A DNA stretch of 64,000 nucleotides from VFMC01 sp046331225. GTDB taxonomy: Bacteria; Actinomycetota; Acidimicrobiia; Acidimicrobiales; Ilumatobacteraceae. This document shows, one piece after another, positions 17,176 to 24,757 of the stretch. The notes under the pieces are model-generated. The model did not search any database. It saw only the letters and a program-made list of their open reading frames with translations, and was not told where the DNA came from. The position numbers and the translations under genes are program-made. The DNA lies in contig JAXLRF010000003.1 of the NCBI GenBank assembly GCA_046331225.1, forward strand, positions 372,001 to 436,000, written 5' to 3'. Every line of letters begins with the position of its first letter. Position 1 is the first letter of the stretch.

Positions 17176-18276
17176 TCAGCCGGGCAGCACGGCGAGCGCG
17201 TCGAGATCCATGATCGCCTGTCCCGCCCGGTCGAGGAACAGGCGCATCATCACCTGACTGCGCTCGGGCAGGACGTCGTACGACGGGAACGACGAGACGC
17301 CGTAGATGAAGCACATCGCGATCGCGACCTTGAACTGGTGCACCACCTCGTCGCGGTCGCGCACCACACCGTGCGCCTCGAGCGCGGCCAGGTAGCGGTC
17401 GATCATCTCGTCCTCGCGCCCTCGACGCAGCTCGGGCGCGACCGACTGGCTCACGAAGTACGCGAGGTCGTACGCACCACTCCCGAGGCCGCACAGCTGG
17501 AAGTCGATGACCTTCAGCCCCTCGCCGTCGAAGAACAGGTTGTCGAGCCGCCAGTCGCCGTGGATCAGCGTGCGCGGCACGGCGAGCGTCTCGATCATCG
17601 AGCCGAGCAACTCGCCGTACCGGTTCCCGAACGCGATCAGCTCGGGCCCGAGCAGGTACGAGGCGTGCTGCAAGGTGGCCGGCCAGCCGTGCTCGAAGAT
17701 CTGCGGCAGGCCCTGTGCGTACACCGGGTGCGACAACGGCAAGAACGTGTCGGACAGCGCATCGAGCTCGGACGACTCGTGCCAGGCGGCGTGCAGCGCC
17801 GCCATCGCCTCGATCGAGGCGACCACCTGCGACCACGTCGCACCGTCGCGCTGGTCGGCCGGCTGCTCGGAGACGAGCTCCTCCATCACCACGACGAAGT
17901 CGGTCGAGTCGTCGGCCATCATCGCCGCGTGCACCATCGGTGTGCGCACCTTCGAGCGCGACGCGATCTCGCGGTAGAAGCGGATCTCGCGGGGATAGAA
18001 CCCGAGCGAGTCGGCGATGCCGCGCTGGTTGGGGTCGCCGATCGGGAACTTCACGATCACCGTCGACGGACCGTCGCCGTCGGTGTACTCGAGCCGCGCC
18101 CGGTACAACAGGCTCAACAGTCCGGCGCCGACGGCGAACGGCTCGGCCGTCATCGTGGCCACGGCGGCCCGTTCGCCGATCGCGCCGCTCGTGCGCAGCA
18201 CCGCCGTCATCCAGACGGCGTCGACCTCGTCGATGCTCCTCGGCAGGCCGACCTCGATCCCCGCGACACGACCCAT
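17176..18276 (-). CDS. APH/choline-kinase-like phosphotransferase
   Basis: 366 aa. Protein-kinase-like fold of the aminoglycoside phosphotransferase superfamily: the nucleotide lysine in VIVKFP, the catalytic loop HGDWRLDN (about 239) and the metal-binding DFQLCG. In actinobacteria such proteins often accompany acyl-CoA dehydrogenases and act on unknown small molecules. The start is fixed by a strong AGGAGG 8-9 nt before ATG at 18276; the frame open to 18903 is read-through. It converges with the lipoprotein gene. The substrate is unknown and antibiotic resistance is not implied. Confidence 0.85.
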   Translation of the reverse strand: MGRVAGIEVGLPRSIDEVDAVWMTAVLRTSGAIGERAAVATMTAEPFAVGAGLLSLLYRARLEYTDGDGPSTVIVKFPIGDPNQRGIADSLGFYPREIRFYREIASRSKVRTPMVHAAMMADDSTDFVVVMEELVSEQPADQRDGATWSQVVASIEAMAALHAAWHESSELDALSDTFLPLSHPVYAQGLPQIFEHGWPATLQHASYLLGPELIAFGNRYGELLGSMIETLAVPRTLIHGDWRLDNLFFDGEGLKVIDFQLCGLGSGAYDLAYFVSQSVAPELRRGREDEMIDRYLAALEAHGVVRDRDEVVHQFKVAIAMCFIYGVSSFPSYDVLPERSQVMMRLFLDRAGQAIMDLDALAVLPG

Positions 18277-18338
18277 GGCGGCACTCCTCCTGCGATGCGG
18301 ACCCGCCCCCCGACGGATCGTCGCGAAACGTAGCCGCG

Positions 18339-20516
18339 TCAGAGCGGGATCGAGAGCAGCGCCGGGGCGATGGTCGTGTAGATGAGGTTCGCGCCCGGCA
18401 CGTACACGTGCACCCCGTCCCACCGGTAGCCGAGATCGGTGCTGATCGTCTCGTCGGCACACCACTGCGCGGGACCGGGCACGAACGTCACCTCGTCGGG
18501 CCGAGCGTCGGCGATGCCGCGCATCAACTCGTTCAGGTGAGCCACCCTCGAGTCGTCCCCACGCTCGGGCAGCGCCGGCACACCTGCACCCTTCACGTCC
18601 TGCGGACGCATGCACGCCACCTCCAGCAACGCCACGTGCACGCCCTGCGCCGCCAACGCGTCGATGCCCTCGGTGAGCCCGTCGACGAATCGTGCGTCGC
18701 CCGCGGGCGAGCCGAACGTGACGAGCGTGCCGTCGACCTCGACGTCGAACACGTCCCATGCGCCGATCACGACGAGCGCCAGGTTCGACTGCGAGCGGGT
18801 CGCGGCGTCGACCCAGCGCTGCGACCACCCGGCGCAGTTGGCGAACGACCTCGAGAACCCGCGCCGCGACGAGCGCACGTCGCCGTCGTCGTACACGCTG
18901 CACCCCTCGACCGAGCCGTCGGCGATGGCGAAGGTCTGGTCGATCCCGTCGGGCAGATTGATCGCCAACGAGTGCGCCATCGAGTCGCCCACCACCACCA
19001 TGCGGCGCGGCAGCACCGGCGCCGTGACCGGCGGCGGGACCGTCGTCGACGACGCCGGCACGGTGGTGGCGACGCCGCCCGTGGCAGCGAGCGGCGTCGA
19101 CGTCGGCAGCGTGCTCGCCGGGCTCACGTCGTCGAGCCGCGTCGACGATGCCTCGACCGCGGTGCCGTCGGCACCGGTTGCGCTGCCGGCGGCGGGCAGC
19201 ACGAACTCGACCTGTTCACCGCCCTGCGCGGGGTCGACGTGATCGACCGTGCGGAAGAACAGCACCAGCGGACCCACGAGCGCGATCACGCTCACCGCAG
19301 CCGACGTGGTGCCCACGTACCAGTGGCCGTCGCGCGCACGCTGCCGGGCGAACCAGGCGCCGAGGGCACCACGACGGATCGGCGTCTCGACCCACCGGTA
19401 CGACGCCTCGGAGATCGCGGCGGTGATCGCCATCGCGAGTGCGAACCGGCCCCACGACCCCGTGTACGCCTCGCACACCACCGATACCGGCCAACTCCAC
19501 AGGTACAGCCCGTACGACCGCTTGCCCACCTCCACCAACGGCCGCCACGCGAACACCGGGCGGGCCAGGCGCGAGGCCGGGTGGGCCACCACCAGCACCA
19601 GCACCAGCGACGCGAGCGACACCACGGCCAGGTGCCACCGGTAGATCGAGCGGTCGACCACCCGCGCCTCGACGAACGACCACACGAGCACTGCGACCGC
19701 CAGCACCGCCACCGTGTCGAGCGCACCGGCCGCACGGCTCTCGGCGGCGTGCCGCGTGCGCCACGGACGCCACACGAACGCCGAGGCGGCACCGAGCAGC
19801 AGACCGCTCGCGCGGGTGAGCGTCGAGAGGTACAGGAAGTTGACGCGGTCGTCGGTGAGCTGTGGCTCGCGAGACATCCACCACGTCAGCACCATCACCC
19901 CGACGGCCATCGCGTACAGGACGCCGGCGCGCACCGCCGTGCGCCGAGCCAGCCGAGTGAGCGCCAGGAACGCGAGCGGCCACACGAGGTACCACTGCTC
20001 CTCGACCGCCAGGCTCCACAGGTGACGCAGCGGCGAGAGGTTGCCGAAGTACTGCGCGCCGCCGACGATCTGGCCCCAGTTGGCCGCGTAGAGCAGCGCC
20101 CACGGATAGTCGCGGCGGAGGTCGCTGCGCGTCAACGCGCTGCCCCGCAACGACGCGTACACGCCGACCGCCACGAGCACCAGCACCAGTGCGGGCAGCA
20201 GCCGACGGGCACGACGCAACCAGAACTGCCCCAGTGCCACGCGGCCCGACCGCTCCTGCTCGTCGAGCAGCAGCGACGTGATGAGGAAGCCCGACACGAC
20301 GAAGAAGACCTCGACGCCGAAGAACCCGCCGTGCATCCACGAGAACCCCGCGTGGTACAGCAGCACGGCCGTCACCGACACCGCACGCACGCCGTCGAGC
20401 GCGGGCTGGTAGCCCATCGCCGGCGGCCGCGCCAGCCGACGCGTCGGGCTCGACACGTCACCGCCCGGCAACGAGACGAGCCCGCCCAGCGCGCGGTGTT
20501 CGGTCAGATCGGCCAC
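18339..20516 (-). CDS. OatA-like membrane acyltransferase (AT3 + SGNH)
   Basis: 725 aa, GTG start. An N-terminal acyltransferase-3 domain has about ten transmembrane helices, with GYQPALDGVRAVSVTAVLLYHAG at its start and FFVVSGFLIT. A Ser/Thr/Pro linker (about 430-500) is followed by an extracytoplasmic SGNH esterase/transferase domain beginning VVVGDSMAHSLA and ending with the catalytic DGVHV block. Such enzymes O-acetylate peptidoglycan or envelope polysaccharide. The MFS gene lies 21 nt upstream on the same strand, so the two are probably co-transcribed. Confidence 0.9.
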   Translation of the reverse strand: MADLTEHRALGGLVSLPGGDVSSPTRRLARPPAMGYQPALDGVRAVSVTAVLLYHAGFSWMHGGFFGVEVFFVVSGFLITSLLLDEQERSGRVALGQFWLRRARRLLPALVLVLVAVGVYASLRGSALTRSDLRRDYPWALLYAANWGQIVGGAQYFGNLSPLRHLWSLAVEEQWYLVWPLAFLALTRLARRTAVRAGVLYAMAVGVMVLTWWMSREPQLTDDRVNFLYLSTLTRASGLLLGAASAFVWRPWRTRHAAESRAAGALDTVAVLAVAVLVWSFVEARVVDRSIYRWHLAVVSLASLVLVLVVAHPASRLARPVFAWRPLVEVGKRSYGLYLWSWPVSVVCEAYTGSWGRFALAMAITAAISEASYRWVETPIRRGALGAWFARQRARDGHWYVGTTSAAVSVIALVGPLVLFFRTVDHVDPAQGGEQVEFVLPAAGSATGADGTAVEASSTRLDDVSPASTLPTSTPLAATGGVATTVPASSTTVPPPVTAPVLPRRMVVVGDSMAHSLAINLPDGIDQTFAIADGSVEGCSVYDDGDVRSSRRGFSRSFANCAGWSQRWVDAATRSQSNLALVVIGAWDVFDVEVDGTLVTFGSPAGDARFVDGLTEGIDALAAQGVHVALLEVACMRPQDVKGAGVPALPERGDDSRVAHLNELMRGIADARPDEVTFVPGPAQWCADETISTDLGYRWDGVHVYVPGANLIYTTIAPALLSIPL

Positions 20517-20537
20517 AGGTGTTCCATGGTCGCAGGC

Positions 20538-21767
20538 TCAGCGCGCGAGCGCAGGGTCCGTGGTCTCCGTCGTGCGGTGCAACCCCCACGCCACCACCAG
20601 CACTGCCGCCACGACGAACAACGCGCCCCCGGCGATCGACGGGCTGGGCACGCCCACCCGGTCGAACAGCAGACCAGCGATGGGCGGCCCCACCACACGC
20701 GCCACCGCGTAGGCCGACTGCTGGAACCCCAGCGCGGCCCCGCGCTCGTGAGCACCGGCCCGTTCGGTGACGATCGTGGTGATCGACGGCGACGCGCATC
20801 CCTGACCGGCCGACAGCAACACGAGCGCCACGATCAGCACCGGCCACGTGGTGGCCGCGGCCAGGCAGAACAGGCCCGCCGCGGTGACCACCAGCGAGCC
20901 GCGGAACACCGTCCCCACACCCACGCGCTCGACGAGCTCGGCGTACACGCCGCCCTGCATCGCCACGAGCACCAGGCCGACGCCCAGGAACACCGCGGCG
21001 GCCGAGCTCTCGGTGAGCCCGAAGCGGGCGTCGCCGAACAGCGAGAACGTCGACTCGAACGCGGTGAACGCGAGCGTGCTGACGAAGCCGACGATCGCCA
21101 GTCGACGCAACGTCACCGACGTGGACACACCACCGTGCCGGTGGGTCGTCGTCTCCGGCGAGGCGTCGACGTCGATCGCCACGCGCTCCTCGGGTCGGCG
21201 GGTCTCGGGCAGCCGCACGATCGCCGCGATGGCGTTCGCGCCGGCGATCGCACCCGCCACGAAGAACGGGATGTGCGGACCGCCGAGCGCCGACAGGCCA
21301 CCGATCGCCGGCCCGAGGACGAAGCCCACGCCGAACGCCGCGCCCATCATCCCCACCAGCCGAGCCCGGTCGTCGGGCCGGGCGATGTCGGCCACGGCGG
21401 CCTGCGCCACCGACAGGCTGCCGCCCGAGGCACCGTCGATGATCCGGCCGAGGAACAGGATCGGCAACGCACCGGCCAGGCCGCTCACGATGCTGCCGAC
21501 CGCGGTGCCCACCAGCGACACCACGATCACCGGTTTGCGACCGATGCGGTCGCTCCACCGGCCGAGCAGCGGCGCGCACACGAGCTGCGCCAACGAGTAC
21601 GAGGCGAACAGCAGGCCGACCTCGAAGCCGTTCGCGCCGAAGCGCTCGGCGTAGCGCCCGAGGATCGGCACGACGATGCCGAAACCCACGAGGTCGAGAG
21701 CCACGGTGGTCCACAGGGTGAAGTACCCGGCCGGGACCGGGGTGCGTTCGCGACGGGTGGCCGACAC
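20538..21767 (-). CDS. MFS transporter, drug/metabolite efflux type
   Basis: 409 aa with about 12 transmembrane helices. MFS signature GRWSDRIGRKPVIV in loop 2-3 and GVGFVLGPAIGG in helix 5 (motif C of proton antiporters), so export is more likely than uptake. The GTG at 21767 is chosen because homology begins at once (PVPAGYFTLWTTVALDLVGFG) and a TAGAAC box lies 8 nt upstream. The frame open to 22223 lies antisense to the thioesterase gene. Substrate unknown. Confidence 0.88.
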   Translation of the reverse strand: MSATRRERTPVPAGYFTLWTTVALDLVGFGIVVPILGRYAERFGANGFEVGLLFASYSLAQLVCAPLLGRWSDRIGRKPVIVVSLVGTAVGSIVSGLAGALPILFLGRIIDGASGGSLSVAQAAVADIARPDDRARLVGMMGAAFGVGFVLGPAIGGLSALGGPHIPFFVAGAIAGANAIAAIVRLPETRRPEERVAIDVDASPETTTHRHGGVSTSVTLRRLAIVGFVSTLAFTAFESTFSLFGDARFGLTESSAAAVFLGVGLVLVAMQGGVYAELVERVGVGTVFRGSLVVTAAGLFCLAAATTWPVLIVALVLLSAGQGCASPSITTIVTERAGAHERGAALGFQQSAYAVARVVGPPIAGLLFDRVGVPSPSIAGGALFVVAAVLVVAWGLHRTTETTDPALAR

Positions 21768-21817
21768 GAGCGTCCGTTCTACCGGCTCCGAGCCGGTCTG
21801 CGCGGGCAGGCCACTCG

Positions 21818-21823
21818 TAGCAT
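21818..21823 (+). promoter_or_regulatory. leaderless-type -10 box (TAGCAT) for the thioesterase gene
   Basis: TAGCAT ends 7 nt before the GTG at 21831. The divergent MFS gene has its own TAGAAC box at 21776-21781, so the 63-bp gap serves both. Confidence 0.5.
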
Positions 21824-21830
21824 CGCCGTC

Positions 21831-22502
21831 GTGACCGATGACGCCCCCGACCGATTCCACACGCCCGAGCACCTCGACCGGCGGGCACGTGCGGGACGAG
21901 CGATCCGCGACATCGGCCACGCCGTGATCGGCCACCAGGCCGACGACGCATTGCTCGACCGGGTGGCCGACCAGCTCGAGGCACTCGTCGCCGAGCTCGA
22001 GGCCGGGCCTCGACGGAGCCGCCAGCCGAGCACGTTCCAGAGCAACTCGCACGACTGGGATGCACCCGGCGACCTGCAAGAGTTCCGCGGCTTCGACGAC
22101 CGGCCCGTGTGCGGGCGCTCGAGCCCGTGGGGCCTCGACCCGGTGGTGCGCCGCGTGGGCGACCAGGTGCACGCCACCGTGACCCTGCGCTCGGCGCACG
22201 AGGGCGCACCCGGCCGCAGCCACGGCGGCGTCGTGTCAGCTCTGTTCGACGACATCTTCGGCTTCGTGCTCTCGATCGAGCGCACCCCGGCCTTCACCGG
22301 CGAGCTGACCATCCGCTACGTCAGCGGCACCCCGTTGCACGTGCCGCTCACCTGCAAGGTGTGGCTCGACCACCGCGAGGGCCGCAAGCTGCTCATGTCG
22401 GGCGAGCTGGTCACGCCCGAGGGCGAGGTGTGCGTGCGCGCCAAGGCCACGTTCATCGCGATCGACACCACCAGGATCCCCGGCTGGGGCGACGGGGTCT
22501 GA
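21831..22502 (+). CDS. PaaI/4HBT hotdog-fold thioesterase
   Basis: 223 aa. The hotdog domain is in the C-terminal half with GRSHGGVVSALFDDIFGFVLS (catalytic helix motif HGG...D) and VPLTCKVWLD. It hydrolyses acyl-CoA thioesters in the cytoplasm. The N-terminal ~100 residues (HTPEHLDRRARAGRAIRDIGHAVIGHQ) are a predicted helical extension seen in actinobacterial relatives. The GTG start follows the -10 box without a Shine-Dalgarno. The much longer open frame upstream is antisense to other genes. Confidence 0.85.
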   Translation: MTDDAPDRFHTPEHLDRRARAGRAIRDIGHAVIGHQADDALLDRVADQLEALVAELEAGPRRSRQPSTFQSNSHDWDAPGDLQEFRGFDDRPVCGRSSPWGLDPVVRRVGDQVHATVTLRSAHEGAPGRSHGGVVSALFDDIFGFVLSIERTPAFTGELTIRYVSGTPLHVPLTCKVWLDHREGRKLLMSGELVTPEGEVCVRAKATFIAIDTTRIPGWGDGV

Positions 22503-22527
22503 TCCGGACCGCCGCGCTCGCGACCGG

Positions 22528-23883
22528 TCAGCGGCGCAGCGTGGTGCCCTGCTTGCTGGTCTCGACCGTCCAGCCCTCGGCCTGCAGCTCGGCGCGCAGT
22601 GCGTCGGCCGCGGCGAAGTCCTTCGCGGCACGAGCCGCGTCGAGCGCGGCCGCCTTGGCGAGCGCGTCGGCCGGCACCTCGGCCGCCCCCTTCAGCACCA
22701 GGCCCACGGCCGCGCACATCGAGTGCGCCGCCGCGACCAGCGCGCCGGCGTCGGCCGATCCAGCGTCGAGTGCGGCGTTGGCGCGACGCACCGTGTCGAA
22801 CAGCACGGCCGTGGCGCCGGGCGTGTCGAGATCGTCGTCCATGCGATCGCGGAATGCGGCGAGCACCGACGCGTCGGGATCGGCCACCGCCACCGAGGCC
22901 GTCCGGGCCGCGAACGCATCGAGGCCGGCGAGCGCCTTCACCGATGCGTCGATGTTGTCCTGCGTGACCGACACCGGCCCGCGGTAGTGCGACTGCAGCA
23001 GCAACATGCGATAGGCCCGCGGGTCGTACTGCTCCATCAGGTCGAGCAGGTTGGCCACGTTGCCGAGGCTCTTCGACATCTTCTCGCCCTCGCCGTCGAC
23101 CACGAAGCCGTGGTGCATCCAGTGGTTGGCGAACCGCTTGCCCAGCGCGACGGCCTGTGCCCGCTCGTTCTCGTGGTGCGGGAACTTGAGGTCCTGACCA
23201 CCGCAGTGCAGGTCGAACCCCTCGCCCAACAGGTCGAGGCTCATCACGACGCACTCGCTGTGCCAGCCGGGCCGGCCCTCGCCCCACGGTGACGGCCACG
23301 CCGGCTCGCCGGGCTTCGAGAACTTCCACAGCACGAAGTCGGCCGGGTGGTGCTTGTTGTCGGCGCCGAACACCTCGCGATCGCCGCCGCCGGCGAGCAT
23401 GTCGTCGAGGCTCTGATGGACGAGCAGGCCGTAGTCGGGCACGCGCTCGACGCTCAGGTACACACCGTCGTCGGTGAGGTACGCGGTGCCGTTGGCGACG
23501 AGCTCGCCGATCATCGCGACCATCTGTTCGACGTACTCGGTGGCGTGGGGGACGTCGGTGGGGCGGGCGACGTTGATCTTGCCCATCGCGTCGAACCAGA
23601 CGGCTTCGCACTTGTGCGTGATCTCCTGCCACGGCCGCTGCTCGCGGTTGGCACGGTTGATGATGCTGTCGTCGATGTCGGTGATGTTGCTGACGAGCCG
23701 CACGCGGAGCCCGGTCCACTCGAGATAGCGACGCAGCACGTCGTACACGAGCGTGGCGCGGCCGTGGCCGAGGTGAGGCGGCCCGTACACGGTGGGGCCG
23801 CACAGGTAGATGCTCACGGTGCCCGGTTCGCGGAGCGACAGCTCGCGGACCTCTCTGGTGGCCGTGTCGTGCAAGCGCAGCAT
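22528..23883 (-). CDS. cysS: cysteinyl-tRNA synthetase
   Basis: 451 aa, normal length. Class I synthetase charging tRNA-Cys. HIGH-type PHLGHGRA (His37-His40), zinc ligands in LCGPTVY, WHSECVVMS and HHENE, the KMSKS loop near residue 265, and a C-terminal helical anticodon-binding part. The mycothiol ligase MshC is shorter and usually sits in another context, so CysS is preferred. A TACAAT box (23892-23897) lies 8 nt before the ATG. Confidence 0.93.
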   Translation of the reverse strand: MLRLHDTATREVRELSLREPGTVSIYLCGPTVYGPPHLGHGRATLVYDVLRRYLEWTGLRVRLVSNITDIDDSIINRANREQRPWQEITHKCEAVWFDAMGKINVARPTDVPHATEYVEQMVAMIGELVANGTAYLTDDGVYLSVERVPDYGLLVHQSLDDMLAGGGDREVFGADNKHHPADFVLWKFSKPGEPAWPSPWGEGRPGWHSECVVMSLDLLGEGFDLHCGGQDLKFPHHENERAQAVALGKRFANHWMHHGFVVDGEGEKMSKSLGNVANLLDLMEQYDPRAYRMLLLQSHYRGPVSVTQDNIDASVKALAGLDAFAARTASVAVADPDASVLAAFRDRMDDDLDTPGATAVLFDTVRRANAALDAGSADAGALVAAAHSMCAAVGLVLKGAAEVPADALAKAAALDAARAAKDFAAADALRAELQAEGWTVETSKQGTTLRR

Positions 23884-23891
23884 GGGGCGGG

Positions 23892-23897
23892 ATTGTA
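23892..23897 (-). promoter_or_regulatory. leaderless-type -10 box (TACAAT) for cysS
   Basis: Near-consensus -10 separated from the cysS ATG by 8 nt. Confidence 0.55.
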
Positions 23898-24008
23898 CGA
23901 GGAATCGTCATCCGCTCCCCGGTGGGTTCCGTACAGACGGCGAGCGCTCGTCATTCAGCAGTAAATCGCTCGTCGCACACGCGACGACCTCTCGAAGGAG
24001 CCCCACCC

Positions 24009-24653
24009 ATGAAGATCCGTCGTCTCGCCGCGTTCGGCCTCGCCGCCGCCTCGCTCGCCGCCGTCACCGCCGTCCCGACCGCGTCGGCCGGCACCGCCGA
24101 CTCGAAGTCCCTCACGATCGCCGACGTCCTGCTCGCCGACGACAAGGGCAAGGACCCGAACGACCCGAACCTGTTCGACAAGAACTGGCGCGACTACGAC
24201 ATCGTCACCGAGGCGGTGCTGCTGTTCCCCGACCTCGTCACCGCCGCCAGCAACCCGTCGGCCTCGCTGACCGTGCTCGCACCCAACGACGCGGCGTTCC
24301 GCACGCTGGCCACCCAGCTGACGAAGAAGCACTACCGCACCGAGGCCGACGTGTTCGCCGCAGTGGCGAGCCTGGGCGTCGACACCGTGAAGGCCGTGCT
24401 CACGTACCACATCGTCGGCGCGAAGCTCGATCCCGCGACGGTGCTCGCCAGCGACAACGCCCAGATCACCACCCTCGCCGGCGGCACCTTCGCCGTCGAC
24501 GTGATCAGCAAGCGCGCCGCCTTCGTGCAGTTCGTCGACGGCGACCCGAACGCCCGCAACGCGTTCCTCAACAAGATCAACGTGGGTGGCGGCGAGCTCG
24601 CCAACGGCTACATCCACGGCGTCGACCGGGTGCTGCGCCCGATCGACCTCTGA
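24009..24653 (+). CDS. secreted fasciclin (FAS1) domain protein
   Basis: 214 aa. The signal peptide MKIRRLAAFGLAAASLAAVTAVPTASA is followed by a single FAS1 domain: SLTVLAPNDAAFRTLA (H1-type box) and VKAVLTYHIVGAKL (second YH box), then NGYIHGVDRVLRP. FAS1 proteins are secreted adhesion or matrix proteins. AAGGAG lies about 9 nt before the ATG, one of the few clear Shine-Dalgarno sites here. A 14-bp perfect hairpin ends the transcript. Confidence 0.88.
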   Translation: MKIRRLAAFGLAAASLAAVTAVPTASAGTADSKSLTIADVLLADDKGKDPNDPNLFDKNWRDYDIVTEAVLLFPDLVTAASNPSASLTVLAPNDAAFRTLATQLTKKHYRTEADVFAAVASLGVDTVKAVLTYHIVGAKLDPATVLASDNAQITTLAGGTFAVDVISKRAAFVQFVDGDPNARNAFLNKINVGGGELANGYIHGVDRVLRPIDL

Positions 24654-24697
24654 TCCCGGCCTCACTCCCGTCCCATCACACCCCCGTCCTCCCACCT

Positions 24698-24731
24698 GGT
24701 GCGGGGCCCGAATCACCTCGGGCCCCGCACC
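24698..24731 (+). terminator. strong hairpin between fasciclin gene and valS
   Basis: GGTGCGGGGCCCGA pairs perfectly with TCGGGCCCCGCACC over 14 bp around a 6-nt loop. There is no T-run, as is common for high-GC actinobacterial terminators. Confidence 0.7.
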
Positions 24732-24741
24732 GGCGCGCCGG

Positions 24742-24747
24742 TAACCT
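24742..24747 (+). promoter_or_regulatory. leaderless-type -10 box (TAACCT) for valS
   Basis: TAACCT lies just after the terminator hairpin and 10 nt before the valS ATG. Confidence 0.45.
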
Positions 24748-24757
24748 GGCGCCCGTC

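Noticed and set aside
17176..18276. Antibiotic-resistance aminoglycoside kinase
   Set aside because: It has the superfamily fold motifs only; the context is acyl-CoA metabolism and no specific resistance-enzyme features are visible.
17715..22502. A 1595-codon plus-strand frame
   Set aside because: Arg/His/Pro-rich antisense shadow of the kinase, acyltransferase and MFS genes; only the part from GTG 21831 is the real thioesterase.
22528..23883. Mycothiol ligase MshC instead of CysS
   Set aside because: The length, the full set of zinc ligands and the complete anticodon-binding C-terminus fit CysS better.
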